NCBI RefSeq assembly: GCF_900112415.1
Contig: NZ_FOLV01000014.1
Span: 42,139-106,138 of the forward strand
Length of the DNA: 64,000 bases
Direction of reading: 5' to 3'
DNA from: Bacillus sp. 491mf
GTDB taxonomy: Bacteria; Bacillota; Bacilli; Bacillales; Bacillaceae_G
The position numbers were made by a program, and so were the translations under genes. Below the pieces are notes generated by a model. The model had not been told where the DNA came from. It searched no databases and saw only the letters and a list, made by a program, of their open reading frames with translations. Shown in pieces: positions 50,500 to 59,120 of this stretch; position 1 is the first letter of the stretch; every line of letters starts with the position of its first letter.

Positions 50500-51738
50500 A
50501 TGAGGAGACACGTAAAGGCAATGCTTTCGATTTTACTTATTATTGGTTTACTTTGGTCACCGGTTGAATTAAAAGCAGAGGAACAAAATCAAAAAGAACC
50601 GATTGTTCTTATTCATGGTTTAGGTGGTTGGGGCCGTGATGAATTGTTTGGTTTTAAGTATTGGGGCGGTTTTAAAGATATCGAGACAAATTTGAATCGA
50701 CAAGGGTATAGAACATATACAGCTTCGGTTGGACCATTTTCAAGCAATTGGGATCGTGCAGCAGAGTTATATTCGTATTTAAAAGGTGGAACAGTTGATT
50801 ATGGAGAAGCACATGCGAGAGCGCATGGACATGCCCGTTATGGAAAAACATTTTCAGGGGTATATAGCCAATGGGATAATCAACATAAAGTTCATTTCGT
50901 TGGACATAGCATGGGTGGTCAAACAGAAAGGGTTTTATTGCAACTATTAAAGGAGGGAAGTTTAGAAGAACGAGAGTATTATAAACAACATCCAGAGGTA
51001 GGAATATCACCGTTATTTGAAGGGAATAAAGATTGGGTACGGAGTGTAACAAGCATTGGTACGCCGCATAACGGTTCTACGTTTGCAGATGAAGAAACGA
51101 TGTCTTCGTTTATTAAAGAATTTGTAATAAAGATTGCTAGTTTATCAGGTAATAATCCAGAAACATTTGGCTATGACTTTAAATTGGAACAATGGGGATT
51201 AAAGCGAAAACAAGGAGAGAGCTTCTTGCAATATGCGGATCGAATGCTTAATAGTTCCGTTTGGAAAAGTAAAGATATTAGTGCATACGATTTAACGACA
51301 GCTGGATCTAAAGAGCTTAATCAATGGGTAAAAACATATGATGACGTATATTATTTTTCCTATACAGGAGATGCGACATATCGTTCATTACTGACGGGAT
51401 ATTCTGTCCCTTTACTGACGATGAATCCACTTATGTACTTGTCTGGCTTACATATTGGAAAGTTTACACAAGGATATGCAGAGCCAATTATTAACGAAAA
51501 ATGGTGGCCAAATGATGGACTTGTTAGTGTTGTTTCGTCACAATATCCGATAGGGCATCGAAATCAGCCGTATGCAGGAAACGCTCAAAAAGGTGTCTGG
51601 AATTATACCGCGACAAAATATAATTGGGATCATATCGATTTTATTGGAATCGATCTTGCGGATACGTTAGGGATTAGTGATATATATTCGTTTTATAATG
51701 AAGTTGCTAGTAACATATATCGTTTACCTTTGAATTAG
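50500..51738 (+). CDS. Secreted triacylglycerol lipase (Geobacillus BTL/L1-type family I.5)
   Basis: 412 residues. Signal peptide with hydrophobic core MLSILLIIGLLWSPVE. Mature part aligns from memory with thermophilic Bacillus lipases throughout: IVLIHGLGGWGRDELFGFKY, GGTVDYGEAHARAHGHARYG, nucleophile Ser in GHSMGGQTERVL (the family usually has AHSQGG), SIGTPHNGS, and His in NWDHIDFIG. The Zn-site residues (Asp/His of the HGHARYG region) are kept. AAAGGAGG 7 bases before the ATG. Exported enzyme splitting glycerides. Confidence 0.92.
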   Translation: MRRHVKAMLSILLIIGLLWSPVELKAEEQNQKEPIVLIHGLGGWGRDELFGFKYWGGFKDIETNLNRQGYRTYTASVGPFSSNWDRAAELYSYLKGGTVDYGEAHARAHGHARYGKTFSGVYSQWDNQHKVHFVGHSMGGQTERVLLQLLKEGSLEEREYYKQHPEVGISPLFEGNKDWVRSVTSIGTPHNGSTFADEETMSSFIKEFVIKIASLSGNNPETFGYDFKLEQWGLKRKQGESFLQYADRMLNSSVWKSKDISAYDLTTAGSKELNQWVKTYDDVYYFSYTGDATYRSLLTGYSVPLLTMNPLMYLSGLHIGKFTQGYAEPIINEKWWPNDGLVSVVSSQYPIGHRNQPYAGNAQKGVWNYTATKYNWDHIDFIGIDLADTLGISDIYSFYNEVASNIYRLPLN

Positions 51739-51740
51739 AG

Positions 51741-51818
51741 GGAGTACCACACATCCATCAACTTAAGAAATCCCTTGTTCCACAAAATATTAGCCTGATA
51801 GTGATGTGTTGTGACTCC
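51741..51818. repeat. Imperfect long inverted repeat, possible IS remnant
   Basis: GGAGTACCACACATC and GATGTGTTGTGACTCC pair across 47 bases (two small mismatches). The inner CATCAACTTAAGAAATC resembles what I recall near IS231/IS4-type ends, but that is memory only. It may also act as the lipase terminator. Confidence 0.4.
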
Positions 51819-51849
51819 GTTTAGTGAAATAAGCTTATCTTACAATCTC

Positions 51850-52317
51850 TTATTTAAATGTATTATTAACTAGTTCCTCCCAATCTACGAAGGACAACTT
51901 ATCTGTAATATGTTTTAATTCATTAGGCACGTCAACATAACAGATTAATTCCAAACTATTACCATCTGGGTCATTGAAGTATACTGAAACATTACCTTGA
52001 TGTGGGCGAATAAATGGTTTAATAGTTTTTCTATTACCAAATGGGACAGCTTCAACTTGAATAGAATGTAGCCACTTTAAAGAGTCTTTTATATCTTCAT
52101 ATGAAACTCGAAAAGCAATATGTCGTAAGGAAGGATGGTATTGAGTTTCATACTCATTTCCTTCCCATAAGCCCAACCAACTTTTCCCTTTTTCAACCCA
52201 AAAGAAAGCAGTGTCTTCATTACACCAAGCAAGTTTCAATCCTAGTTTCCGGTAAAATTCAATTGAATTTTGCAAGTTACTAACTGGTAAGTGTGCTTCA
52301 TACAATCCTTTAATCAT
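51850..52317 (-). CDS. VOC (glyoxalase/bleomycin-resistance fold) protein
   Basis: 155 residues, two beta-alpha-beta-beta-beta units: AHLPVSNLQNSIEFYRKLGL with His near residue 9, and HIAFRVSYEDIK ... VYFNDPDGNSLELICYV with Glu near the end, the usual metal-ligand positions of this fold. Could be a dioxygenase, a glyoxalase or a thiol transferase of the FosB type; the sequence does not decide. GGGGGAAAA precedes the ATG. Single gene. Confidence 0.82.
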   Translation of the reverse strand: MIKGLYEAHLPVSNLQNSIEFYRKLGLKLAWCNEDTAFFWVEKGKSWLGLWEGNEYETQYHPSLRHIAFRVSYEDIKDSLKWLHSIQVEAVPFGNRKTIKPFIRPHQGNVSVYFNDPDGNSLELICYVDVPNELKHITDKLSFVDWEELVNNTFK

Positions 52318-52477
52318 GTCGTTTTCCCCCTACTCTTTGTTATTGGATATTAAGAGTATAGCAATGTAAAAACAATATTAAATCCACTAAAAGTATTAAA
52401 ATTCTATATATCTTTAGAGGTAGCGTAATGAACCATGCTTTCCCACCAATTCAAGAATATTCACTACACTCAAGTAT

Positions 52478-52530
52478 AAAAAAACGCTATACTTTCTGTA
52501 TATTCCTACAAAAAGTATAGCGTTTTTTTA
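52478..52530. terminator. Long bidirectional terminator
   Basis: 18-bp perfect stem AAAAAAACGCTATACTTT/AAAGTATAGCGTTTTTTT, 16-base loop, at the 3' side of the next minus-strand gene. Confidence 0.85.
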
Positions 52531-52567
52531 TATTCAAACTTAAATTAAACAAAATATTAACTTATTT

Positions 52568-53458
52568 TTAGTGGCGATTCTTTATATTAGATAAACACTT
52601 ATTTTCCTCATATAAAGCAGTAACATGCTGTTTTAAATTCTTGATGAATAATAAAATCTCTTGATTAGACATTCTAGCATGTTGAAGATGAAATATGTTT
52701 CCTTTTCCGATTTCTAACTCGTTTGAAATCAAAGTAATAGGGATATCCCTAAAGACATGCCATGGAAAATACAAGTGTACAAAAGTTTCTCTAAAATATA
52801 TACCTGATTGACAAATTAATATTCCATCCGATCCTTTACCCAAATTACCAAGGACAGATGTATCTAAAAAAGCAATGATTTCTTCTTCTTTTGAAACAAT
52901 ATATCGTGCTCCAATTTCCTTTAACTTTTTGTCTGAAATGTGAGTGTCTACAAACAATCCATTATCAGGTTCTAATAATTCATCATACGTCTCAAATAAA
53001 GAGCAGATTGATTTTATCTCATCAATTTTTATAACTGGATGTATATCATTTTGCTTTGAATTATGGAATGAACTTTTAAGAGTTATAAGTAATTCCTTAA
53101 ATAACAGTGGTGGATAATCACTCAGGTTAATATTAAAACTTTTTTGGGCATCAAAAGATAAAAAACCATCTTTATCAACTTCAATTTGTTGCACTTCATT
53201 TAATTTATCCCATTTCATATTCCCTTTACCTAATAACCAATTGTTCCAATATAAACCTGAACTTGTAAAGTAAACACCATATTTCCCCGAACCAACCATA
53301 TTGCAGCTTAAAAAAGCAATAATCTGATCATCCTTTGGTATAGAGAAACGTTTTTTTGCAACTGATAAGAAATCTTCAGGTATTCTGCTAACATAAAATC
53401 TAGACTGTTGATATTCAAAACAAATATCAGTAAAACGATTAATATCTATATTCAGCAT
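52568..53458 (-). CDS. Protein with two copies of an unrecognised domain
   Basis: 296 residues that read as a tandem duplication of about 145 residues. Copy 1: PKDDQIIAFLSCNMVGSGKY, GVYFTSSGLYWNNWLLGKG, then NEVQQIEVDKDG; copy 2: KEEEIIAFLDTSVLGNLGKG, DGILICQSGIYFRETFVHLY, then FRDIPI. Each copy ends in a helix. The pattern (strand, turn, strand-GxY-W/F, strand) recalls a PH-like fold. Soluble, no signal. Function unknown. Single gene flanked by its own terminator. Confidence 0.7.
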   Translation of the reverse strand: MLNIDINRFTDICFEYQQSRFYVSRIPEDFLSVAKKRFSIPKDDQIIAFLSCNMVGSGKYGVYFTSSGLYWNNWLLGKGNMKWDKLNEVQQIEVDKDGFLSFDAQKSFNINLSDYPPLLFKELLITLKSSFHNSKQNDIHPVIKIDEIKSICSLFETYDELLEPDNGLFVDTHISDKKLKEIGARYIVSKEEEIIAFLDTSVLGNLGKGSDGILICQSGIYFRETFVHLYFPWHVFRDIPITLISNELEIGKGNIFHLQHARMSNQEILLFIKNLKQHVTALYEENKCLSNIKNRH

Positions 53459-53786
53459 GATAATTCTCCGTTTCTTATATATTTTCCATATAAGAAATTA
53501 TAATATTATCAGGTAAATATTAACACTTAAATTTAGTTTAAATCGAGGGGCACTTTATTGGATTCTAAAATCAATTAGTATTAGATTGAAAAATCTATGA
53601 TTTGGTTTTAGCGTTTGGGGGAAGAATGTTTTTCCTACTTCCTTTTCTATTTTTTGCAGCTGAATAGCAAGTTTTACAGATATGAGATGATAATGTAAGC
53701 AGTTGTGATTGCTTGAAATGAAGGATTTTAATAGCAGTTTCACGAATACAAATCTAAATATATAGAAAAGAATGGGAGAAATACAT
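53459..53786. other. Intergenic stretch without supported gene
   Basis: A minus-strand open frame crosses it but only as the continuation of a shadow of the next gene; no start with a ribosome site. Small hairpins near 53570-53600. Nothing named. Confidence 0.4.
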
Positions 53787-54800
53787 ATGATACAATATCC
53801 GTTTTTACGAAAAGGGGCAACAATTGGGGTTACAGCACCTTCTTCTGGTGTAAATGAAGCGTTACATAATATGTTTAAACAATCTTGTGAAAGTATGGAA
53901 AGAAAAGGATATACAGTCGTTTGCGGAGAAACAGTTTGGACACAAGAGAAAGCTAAGTCTGCTAGTGTGAAAAAAAGAGCAGATGAATTTATGGAAATGA
54001 CCCAGGATGAGAACATTGATATTATCATTCCTCCTTGGGGTGGTGAATTGTTAATTGAAATAATAGAAGATATTGATTTTGAAAAGATAAATAAAAAATG
54101 GTTATTGGGATACTCAGATACGAGTGTTTTATTATTAGCGATAACGTTAAAAACAGGAATAGCGACTGCTCACGGGACGAATTTTGTAGATGTAAGAGGC
54201 GAATATTCTGATCATACAACAGCAATGTGGCAAAGTGTATTATCAACGGAAGCAGGGGATTCAATCACTCAATATTCTTCAGAGAAATATCAAGCGAAAT
54301 GGCAACATAATAATCCATCACCGTGTGTGTTTCACTTAACAGAAGATACAAATTGGAAAACAATTTCGAATGGGAATGTGAACATTACAGGTCGATTGCT
54401 TGGCGGATGTATTGATGTGATTAGACATCTCATTGGCACGCCATTTGGTAATGTGCAAGAGTTTAGGGAGAACCATTTTCATGATGATCCGCTCATTTGG
54501 TACTTTGAAAATTGTGAGTTAACGACTACTGATTTACGACGTACGTTGGTTCAAATGAAGTTGGCAGGGTGGCTTGATAATTGTTCAGGCATTTTATTTG
54601 GGCGCAGTGCTGCCAATCATCCAGTGAATGAATATACCGCTGAAGATGTATATACAGAACTTACTGATGAGCTGCAAATTCCAATTGTTTATGATGTAGA
54701 CTGTGGTCATAAGCCTCCGCAAATTACCTTTATAAACGGCGCATTTGCAGAAATTGAAGTGGAAAATGGTAAAGGTGTAATTACACAGCATTTTAAATAG
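53787..54800 (+). CDS. LD-carboxypeptidase family S66 peptidase (MccF-like)
   Basis: About 337 residues. MccF/LdcA fold: N-terminal FLRKGATIGVTAPSSGVNEA, nucleophile Ser in WLLGYSDTSVLLL, then the oxyanion/GG turn IIPPWGGELL, and C-terminal His in VDCGHKPPQITF. MccF-type members cut the amide of microcin C-like aminoacyl-adenylates and confer immunity; others cut muropeptides. ATG 53787 has GGGAG 8 bases upstream. The next gene starts 15 bases later, so an operon with the acetyltransferase. Confidence 0.88.
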   Translation: MIQYPFLRKGATIGVTAPSSGVNEALHNMFKQSCESMERKGYTVVCGETVWTQEKAKSASVKKRADEFMEMTQDENIDIIIPPWGGELLIEIIEDIDFEKINKKWLLGYSDTSVLLLAITLKTGIATAHGTNFVDVRGEYSDHTTAMWQSVLSTEAGDSITQYSSEKYQAKWQHNNPSPCVFHLTEDTNWKTISNGNVNITGRLLGGCIDVIRHLIGTPFGNVQEFRENHFHDDPLIWYFENCELTTTDLRRTLVQMKLAGWLDNCSGILFGRSAANHPVNEYTAEDVYTELTDELQIPIVYDVDCGHKPPQITFINGAFAEIEVENGKGVITQHFK

Positions 54801-54815
54801 GAATGTAGAGAGGAA

Positions 54816-55388
54816 ATGACAGGAATGGAATATGGAAATATCTCAGAAAAATATCCAACACTCATTACAGAACGATTATGTTTACGACCGTTAACAATAA
54901 AAGATGCTGCTGATGTATTTGAATATGCTTCAAATCCAGAGATTGGGACGTATACAGTATGGTATCCGCATAAAACATTACAGGATTCACAAATATTTGT
55001 ACAGTCAATCTTGGATCAATATGAAAAAGGAGAAATGGCGGCTTACGGAATAGAACTGAAAAACGAAAAAAAGATGATCGGGACGTGTGGTTTCATCGAA
55101 TATGACAAGAATCATCATAAGGCAGAGCTGGCGTATGCAGTATCACCAAACTATTGGGGGAAAGGCATTGCAACGGAAGCAGCAAAGGCATTTATTCGTT
55201 ATGGATTTGAAACATTACAGTTAAATCGTATTGAAGCAAGATGTCATGCTAGTAATGTACAATCCGAACGAGTGATGAAACGATTAGGAATGCAATATGA
55301 GGGAATGTTGCGAAAAGATATGTTTGTAAAGGGAGCATATCGAGATACGAAAATATATGCGATTTTGCGAGAGGAATATGATATATAA
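54816..55388 (+). CDS. GNAT acetyltransferase, RimJ/RimL type
   Basis: 190 residues. GNAT fold: TERLCLRPLTIKDAADVFEY, AELAYAVSPNYWGKGIATEA (acetyl-CoA loop Q/R-x-x-G-x-G/A), RIEARCHASNVQSERVMKRL, then GMQYEGMLR. This branch acetylates protein N-termini or small amines, including antibiotics; substrate not readable. ATG 54816 has GAGAGG only 2 bases away and ATG 54825 is 11 away, so the start is uncertain by three codons. Co-transcribed with the MccF-like gene; that pairing (peptidase plus acetyltransferase) recalls microcin C self-immunity, but it may be chance. Confidence 0.87.
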   Translation: MTGMEYGNISEKYPTLITERLCLRPLTIKDAADVFEYASNPEIGTYTVWYPHKTLQDSQIFVQSILDQYEKGEMAAYGIELKNEKKMIGTCGFIEYDKNHHKAELAYAVSPNYWGKGIATEAAKAFIRYGFETLQLNRIEARCHASNVQSERVMKRLGMQYEGMLRKDMFVKGAYRDTKIYAILREEYDI

Positions 55389-55392
55389 AAGG

Positions 55393-55420
55393 GAGAGTAA
55401 TAGAGTGATTTACTCTTCTT
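55393..55420 (+). terminator. Terminator after GNAT gene
   Basis: AGAGTAA/TTTACTCTT stem with T-rich tail. Confidence 0.6.
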
Positions 55421-55551
55421 TTCTGCTACTTTCTTAATCATCTAGAGGTATGCCCGTTTTGACTTCATATTCTCCGAGAGTGCGGTTTTTACGAGTGTAG
55501 GTGAACCACACTCTTCTTAATGCAATATGAGATAGAGAGAAAAATAATGAA

Positions 55552-55585
55552 CTTCGATTCCAAAGTGAGTCGAGGTTTTTTTATG
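55552..55585 (+). terminator. Terminator-like hairpin upstream of hydroxylase gene
   Basis: CTTCGATTC/GAGTCGAGG (with G-T pairs) followed by TTTTTTT. No intact gene precedes it; it may attenuate the hydroxylase transcript. Confidence 0.5.
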
Positions 55586-55700
55586 ACAATAGTTAAAATA
55601 CAACGGAACATTATTTGTTTTAATTTTCTTAAAAAATTGAATAGTGTGAAAAATGTGATATATTCATACTATCCAATCATTTTTAAGGGAGATGGGGAAC

Positions 55701-56348
55701 ATGACAACTGAAAATCAAACAGTTGAAAATAAGGAGCTCACGATTTTTAACCACATTGGAAACACAATTGTAATAGAGGATCGAGAAATCCAAATTATTT
55801 CAAGAATAGAAGAGCCTCTTGTTGTTGTGTTAGCAAATGTATTAAGTGATGAAGAGTGTGAATTGTTAATGGAAATGTCTAAAAATAAAATAAAGCGTTC
55901 TAAAATTGGTGCTTCACGCAACATAAATGATATTCGGACGAGTAGTGGTACGTTTTTAGAAGAAAGTGAGGCCGCTACTAAAATCGAAAGACGAATTGCT
56001 TCGATCATGAGTGTTCCTGCCAATCACGGTGAAGGGTTGCAGGTCTTAAAGTATACGGTTGGTCAAGAATATAAAGCGCATTATGATTTTTTTGCAGAAA
56101 ACAGTGCGTCAGCAAATAACAATCGTATAAGTACGCTTGTCATGTACTTAAATGATGTAGAAGAAGGCGGAGAGACTTTCTTTCCTAAACTCAACCTTTC
56201 TGTATCTCCGAAAAAAGGAATGGCGGTATATTTCGAATATTTTTATCAGGATGCATCATTAAACAAACTCACTTTACATGGAAGTGCACCTGTTATCAAA
56301 GGTGAAAAATGGGTTGCGACGCAATGGATGAGGAGGAGACCTTTGTAG
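55701..56348 (+). CDS. Prolyl 4-hydroxylase (2-oxoglutarate/Fe(II) dioxygenase)
   Basis: About 215 residues, the size of the structurally known Bacillus anthracis P4H. Fe ligands HxD in KAHYDFFAEN and distal His in TLHGSAPVIKGEKWV, whose Lys binds 2-oxoglutarate. YLNDVEEGGETFFP is the conserved core. It hydroxylates Pro in collagen-like or other proteins; collagen-like spore proteins (BclA type) are the likely substrates in this group, but not shown. ATG 55701 is 9 bases after AGGGAG; the in-frame ATG 55692 is too close. Confidence 0.92.
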   Translation: MTTENQTVENKELTIFNHIGNTIVIEDREIQIISRIEEPLVVVLANVLSDEECELLMEMSKNKIKRSKIGASRNINDIRTSSGTFLEESEAATKIERRIASIMSVPANHGEGLQVLKYTVGQEYKAHYDFFAENSASANNNRISTLVMYLNDVEEGGETFFPKLNLSVSPKKGMAVYFEYFYQDASLNKLTLHGSAPVIKGEKWVATQWMRRRPL

Positions 56349-56377
56349 TCAACTACTCACCACGTAAACGCTAACAC

Positions 56378-56433
56378 GTTAGAAGTGCACCTCCAATTAT
56401 TAGTTGTATCTAACAATTGGGGTACAGTCCAGA
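56378..56433. repeat. Hairpin repeat, copy 2
   Basis: AAGTGCACCTCCAATTATTA with CTAACAATTGGGG downstream; matches the element at 14405-14459 with few changes, including both arms and the loop position. Lies at the 3' side of the hydroxylase gene, so it may work as its terminator. Confidence 0.7.
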
Positions 56434-56614
56434 ATTGGCTCTCTTTTAGTTGATATTGCCATTAATGTTTAGCGGTGCTTTCATTCAAAAAAATATATAA
56501 ATATTTATCTAAATTTTCCAAAAATATTGACAAAATCACTTTCAATTTTTATACTTATGGCAGCTTGCATGAATGCAATGAACTGTTAATAAGTCATTTT
56601 ATAATACTTAATAT

Positions 56615-56628
56615 TGAAAGCGTTTTTA
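56615..56628 (+). promoter_or_regulatory. cre-like site upstream of acyl-CoA ligase gene
   Basis: TGAAAGCGTTTTTA matches TGWAANCGNTNWCA except at the penultimate base. It lies 19 bases before the start codon, a position at which CcpA would block transcription. Confidence 0.5.
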
Positions 56629-56646
56629 TAAGGGAGGAGAAGAAAT

Positions 56647-58260
56647 ATGATGATGGATGTGCCATTAACAATTAGTTCGATGATTGAAAGAGCAGAGAAA
56701 TTATTTCCAAAGAAAGAAATTATCTCTCGTACACATAGCACAATTACACGGCTAACGTATAAGGAATTAGGTGAGCGGACGAGACGATTGTCTAGTGCAT
56801 TGCAAAAGTTAGGTGCGATGCAAGGGGAACGAGTTGGCACATTAGCATGGAATCACCATCGTCATGTAGAAGCATATTTTGCGATTCCTAGTATTGGTGC
56901 TGTCCTGCATACGATTAATATTCGTTTATCCTCGCAGCATATTTCTTATATTATTAACCATGCGGAGGACCGCATATTACTCATAGACGAAGATATGGTA
57001 CCGCTTGTTGAGAAAATTCAAGGGGAATTATCAACTGTACAAGCCTATATCATTATGACCGATAAAAAAGAGCTTCCAGAAACATCACTTCAACCTGTAT
57101 ACCATTATGAACAGCTTCTTGAAGAAGGAGATCCTAATTTTCCATTTTTAAAAGACATTGATGAAAATATGTCAGCTGGTATGTGCTATACATCAGCTAC
57201 AACAGGTAATCCAAAAGGCGTCGTATATACACATCGCAGTACAGTTTTACATAGTATGGCGCTTGGCCTTGCAGATACAACGGCACTTTCTGAAAGTGAT
57301 GCAGCTATGCCGGTTGTTCCTATGTTTCACGTAAATGCTTGGGGATTACCGTTTGCAGCAACATGGTTTGGATCAAAGCAAGTTCTTCCTGGACCAATGT
57401 TTACACCGAAAATTTTATTAGAGATGATGCAAGAAGAAAAAGTAACATTAGCAGCCGGCGTCCCAACAATTTGGCTTGGTGTGCTGCAAGAATTAGAAAA
57501 GAATCATTATGACTTATCAAATATAAAGCGGTTTTTATGCGGCGGTGCAGCTGCGCCGAAGAGTGTGATTGCAGCCTTCGAGCAAAAATATAACGTCCCA
57601 TTTGTGCATGCATATGGAATGACAGAAACGAGTCCGCTTGTTACACTTGCACGTTTGAAAAGTTATGAAAATGAATTGCCATATGAAGAGCAACTTACGA
57701 TACGTGCGAAGCAAGGTTATTTAGTGCCTGGTGTGGAAATGAAAGTTGTTGGGGAAAAGGGAGAGGTAGCATGGGACGGACAAGAAATGGGCGAGCTATG
57801 TTTACGTGCTCCTTGGATTGCGTCAAGTTATTATAAAGACGAGCGAACAGCAGAGGGATTTCGAGATGGCTGGTTATATACAGGAGATGTCGTTACGGTT
57901 GATGAAGAAGGGTGTATTAAGATTGTTGATCGAACGAAGGATGTAATTAAAAGCGGGGGAGAATGGATTTCATCTGTTGATTTAGAAAATGCCTTAATGG
58001 CGCATGAAGCCATATTTGAAGCGGCTGTTGTTGCAGTACCACATAAACAGTGGCAAGAGCGCCCTGTTGCATGCGTTGTTCTAAAACAAGATCAATCTGT
58101 TACAAAAGAAGAATTATATGACTTTTTAAAACCGCAATTTGCAAAATGGTGGCTACCAGATGAGATTGTCTTTCTGAAAGAAATTCCGAAAACTTCAGTC
58201 GGAAAATTTTTAAAGCAAGCGCTCCGAAAAGAATTGGAGCAATATTATGTAGAAGATTGA
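56647..58260 (+). CDS. Fatty acyl-CoA ligase (AMP-forming)
   Basis: 537 residues of the ANL superfamily. AMP-binding motif YTSATTGNPKGVVYTH, HAYGMTETSP, GWLYTGDV, DRTKDVIKSGGEWISSVDLE and C-terminal Lys in KTSVGKFLKQALR. It links a carboxylic acid, probably a medium- or long-chain fatty acid, to CoA. Close relatives are the YhfL/LcfB group, and bioY-yhfT-yhfS follow here as yhf genes do in Bacillus subtilis. GGGAGGAG lies just before three consecutive Met codons. The cre-like site suggests carbon catabolite control. Confidence 0.9.
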   Translation: MMMDVPLTISSMIERAEKLFPKKEIISRTHSTITRLTYKELGERTRRLSSALQKLGAMQGERVGTLAWNHHRHVEAYFAIPSIGAVLHTINIRLSSQHISYIINHAEDRILLIDEDMVPLVEKIQGELSTVQAYIIMTDKKELPETSLQPVYHYEQLLEEGDPNFPFLKDIDENMSAGMCYTSATTGNPKGVVYTHRSTVLHSMALGLADTTALSESDAAMPVVPMFHVNAWGLPFAATWFGSKQVLPGPMFTPKILLEMMQEEKVTLAAGVPTIWLGVLQELEKNHYDLSNIKRFLCGGAAAPKSVIAAFEQKYNVPFVHAYGMTETSPLVTLARLKSYENELPYEEQLTIRAKQGYLVPGVEMKVVGEKGEVAWDGQEMGELCLRAPWIASSYYKDERTAEGFRDGWLYTGDVVTVDEEGCIKIVDRTKDVIKSGGEWISSVDLENALMAHEAIFEAAVVAVPHKQWQERPVACVVLKQDQSVTKEELYDFLKPQFAKWWLPDEIVFLKEIPKTSVGKFLKQALRKELEQYYVED

Positions 58261-58266
58261 ATAGTG

Positions 58267-58299
58267 ATTGTAAACTATAATTATATTTTGGTTGACAAT
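58267..58299 (+). promoter_or_regulatory. BirA operator overlapping the bioY promoter
   Basis: ATTGTAAAC, 15 bases, GTTGACAAT: the two-half-site arrangement of Firmicute BirA operators. Its right half contains TTGACA (58292-58297), a consensus -35 with TAACAT 17 bases on (58315-58320). Biotin-loaded BirA would shut the promoter. Confidence 0.82.
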
Positions 58300-58310
58300 A
58301 TAAAAAGGGC

Positions 58311-58363
58311 AAGGTAACATATCAGATGTGATATGTTACCTTATTTACATTTATAGTTTACAA
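58311..58363. repeat. Hairpin and third BirA-like half-site in the bioY leader
   Basis: AAGGTAACATATCA/TGATATGTTACCTT is a perfect 14-bp hairpin covering the -10 box. TTATAGTTTACAA (58351-58363) is the exact inverse of TTGTAAACTATAA at 58269-58281, so an outer 13-bp inverted repeat encloses the whole promoter. Confidence 0.65.
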
Positions 58364-58380
58364 ACAGGAGAAAACACAAT

Positions 58381-58929
58381 ATGAATACAAGAAATTTAGT
58401 TTTTGTAGCTTTATTTAGTGCCATTATGGCAGTGTTAGGACTTTTACCACCAATTGCTTTATCATTTACACCTGTACCGATTACATTACAATCACTTGGT
58501 GTTATGCTTGCAGGTGGTTTGTTAGGATCTCGCTTGGGGGCTCTTAGCCAATTCGTATTTTTACTTGTTGTAGCAGCGGGTGCACCGTTGTTAGCTGGAG
58601 GCCGCGGTGGATTTTCGGTTTTTGTAGGACCAAGTGCCGGTTATTTAATGGGATATGTTATCGGAGCGTTTGTGATTGGATATTTCGTAGAACGTCTTCG
58701 CAACGTATCATTTTTGAAGTTATTTTTAATTAATATTATTGGTGGCATTTTCGTTGTATATTTCTTTGGTGTTATCGTACAAGCTTTTGTGATGGATATA
58801 AGTGTAGTAAAAGCAGCGAAATTAAGTGTTGTGTTCTTACCAGGAGATTTATTAAAGGCTGTATTTGCGACAATTCTTGTAACGAGACTGCAACGTTCAT
58901 TGAAACGAACAATTTATCATACCAAGTAA
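58381..58929 (+). CDS. bioY: Biotin transporter BioY
   Basis: 182-residue S component of an energy-coupling-factor importer, six membrane helices. Family core: PITLQSLGVMLAGGLLGSRL and GGRGGFSVFVGPSAGYLMGY. It binds biotin and works with the shared EcfAA'T module encoded elsewhere. Preceded by a BirA operator, so repressed by biotin. CAGGAG precedes the ATG by 10 bases. Corresponds to yhfU in the Bacillus subtilis yhfU-yhfT-yhfS group. Confidence 0.95.
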   Translation: MNTRNLVFVALFSAIMAVLGLLPPIALSFTPVPITLQSLGVMLAGGLLGSRLGALSQFVFLLVVAAGAPLLAGGRGGFSVFVGPSAGYLMGYVIGAFVIGYFVERLRNVSFLKLFLINIIGGIFVVYFFGVIVQAFVMDISVVKAAKLSVVFLPGDLLKAVFATILVTRLQRSLKRTIYHTK

Positions 58930-58957
58930 GAAACACGTTAATACGTGTTTCTTTTTG
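58928..58957 (+). terminator. Terminator after bioY
   Basis: AAGAAACACGT/ACGTGTTTCTT with a 4-base loop and T-run. It would limit read-through into yhfT. Confidence 0.85.
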
Positions 58958-58963
58958 TTATAT

Positions 58964-59100
58964 ATAAATACAAATTAAAAAATTGATATAAAAACCTTCT
59001 TTCTCTTTAGGCGGACGAGAGCGTCTGGCCATGCATAGAAGCGGTCATGTTGTATGCTGCATAGCGGTGACTTATATGTTGAAAAATTAAAATAGATATA
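58964..59100 (+). repeat. bcr1 repeat, copy 7, internally deleted
   Basis: Has the left end ATAAATACAAATTAAAAAA, core GCGGACGAGAGCGTCTGG, and the right end GTGACTTATATGTTG, but goes directly from AGAAGCGGTCA to TGTTGTATG. Full copies contain AGCGGTCA twice about 70 bases apart; here one copy and everything between is gone. It lies between bioY and yhfT. Confidence 0.88.
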
Positions 59101-59120
59101 TAGAATAGGAAGTGAAATAG

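Noticed and set aside
53555-54028. 157-codon minus-strand frame
   Set aside because: Half of it lies opposite the MccF-like gene; no start signal and hydrophobic, shadow-like composition.
55520-55711. 63-codon frame before the hydroxylase gene
   Set aside because: Crosses a terminator-like hairpin, no ribosome site, composition unlike protein.
56475-56675. 66-codon frame before the acyl-CoA ligase gene
   Set aside because: It spans the promoter and cre-like site; no ribosome site.
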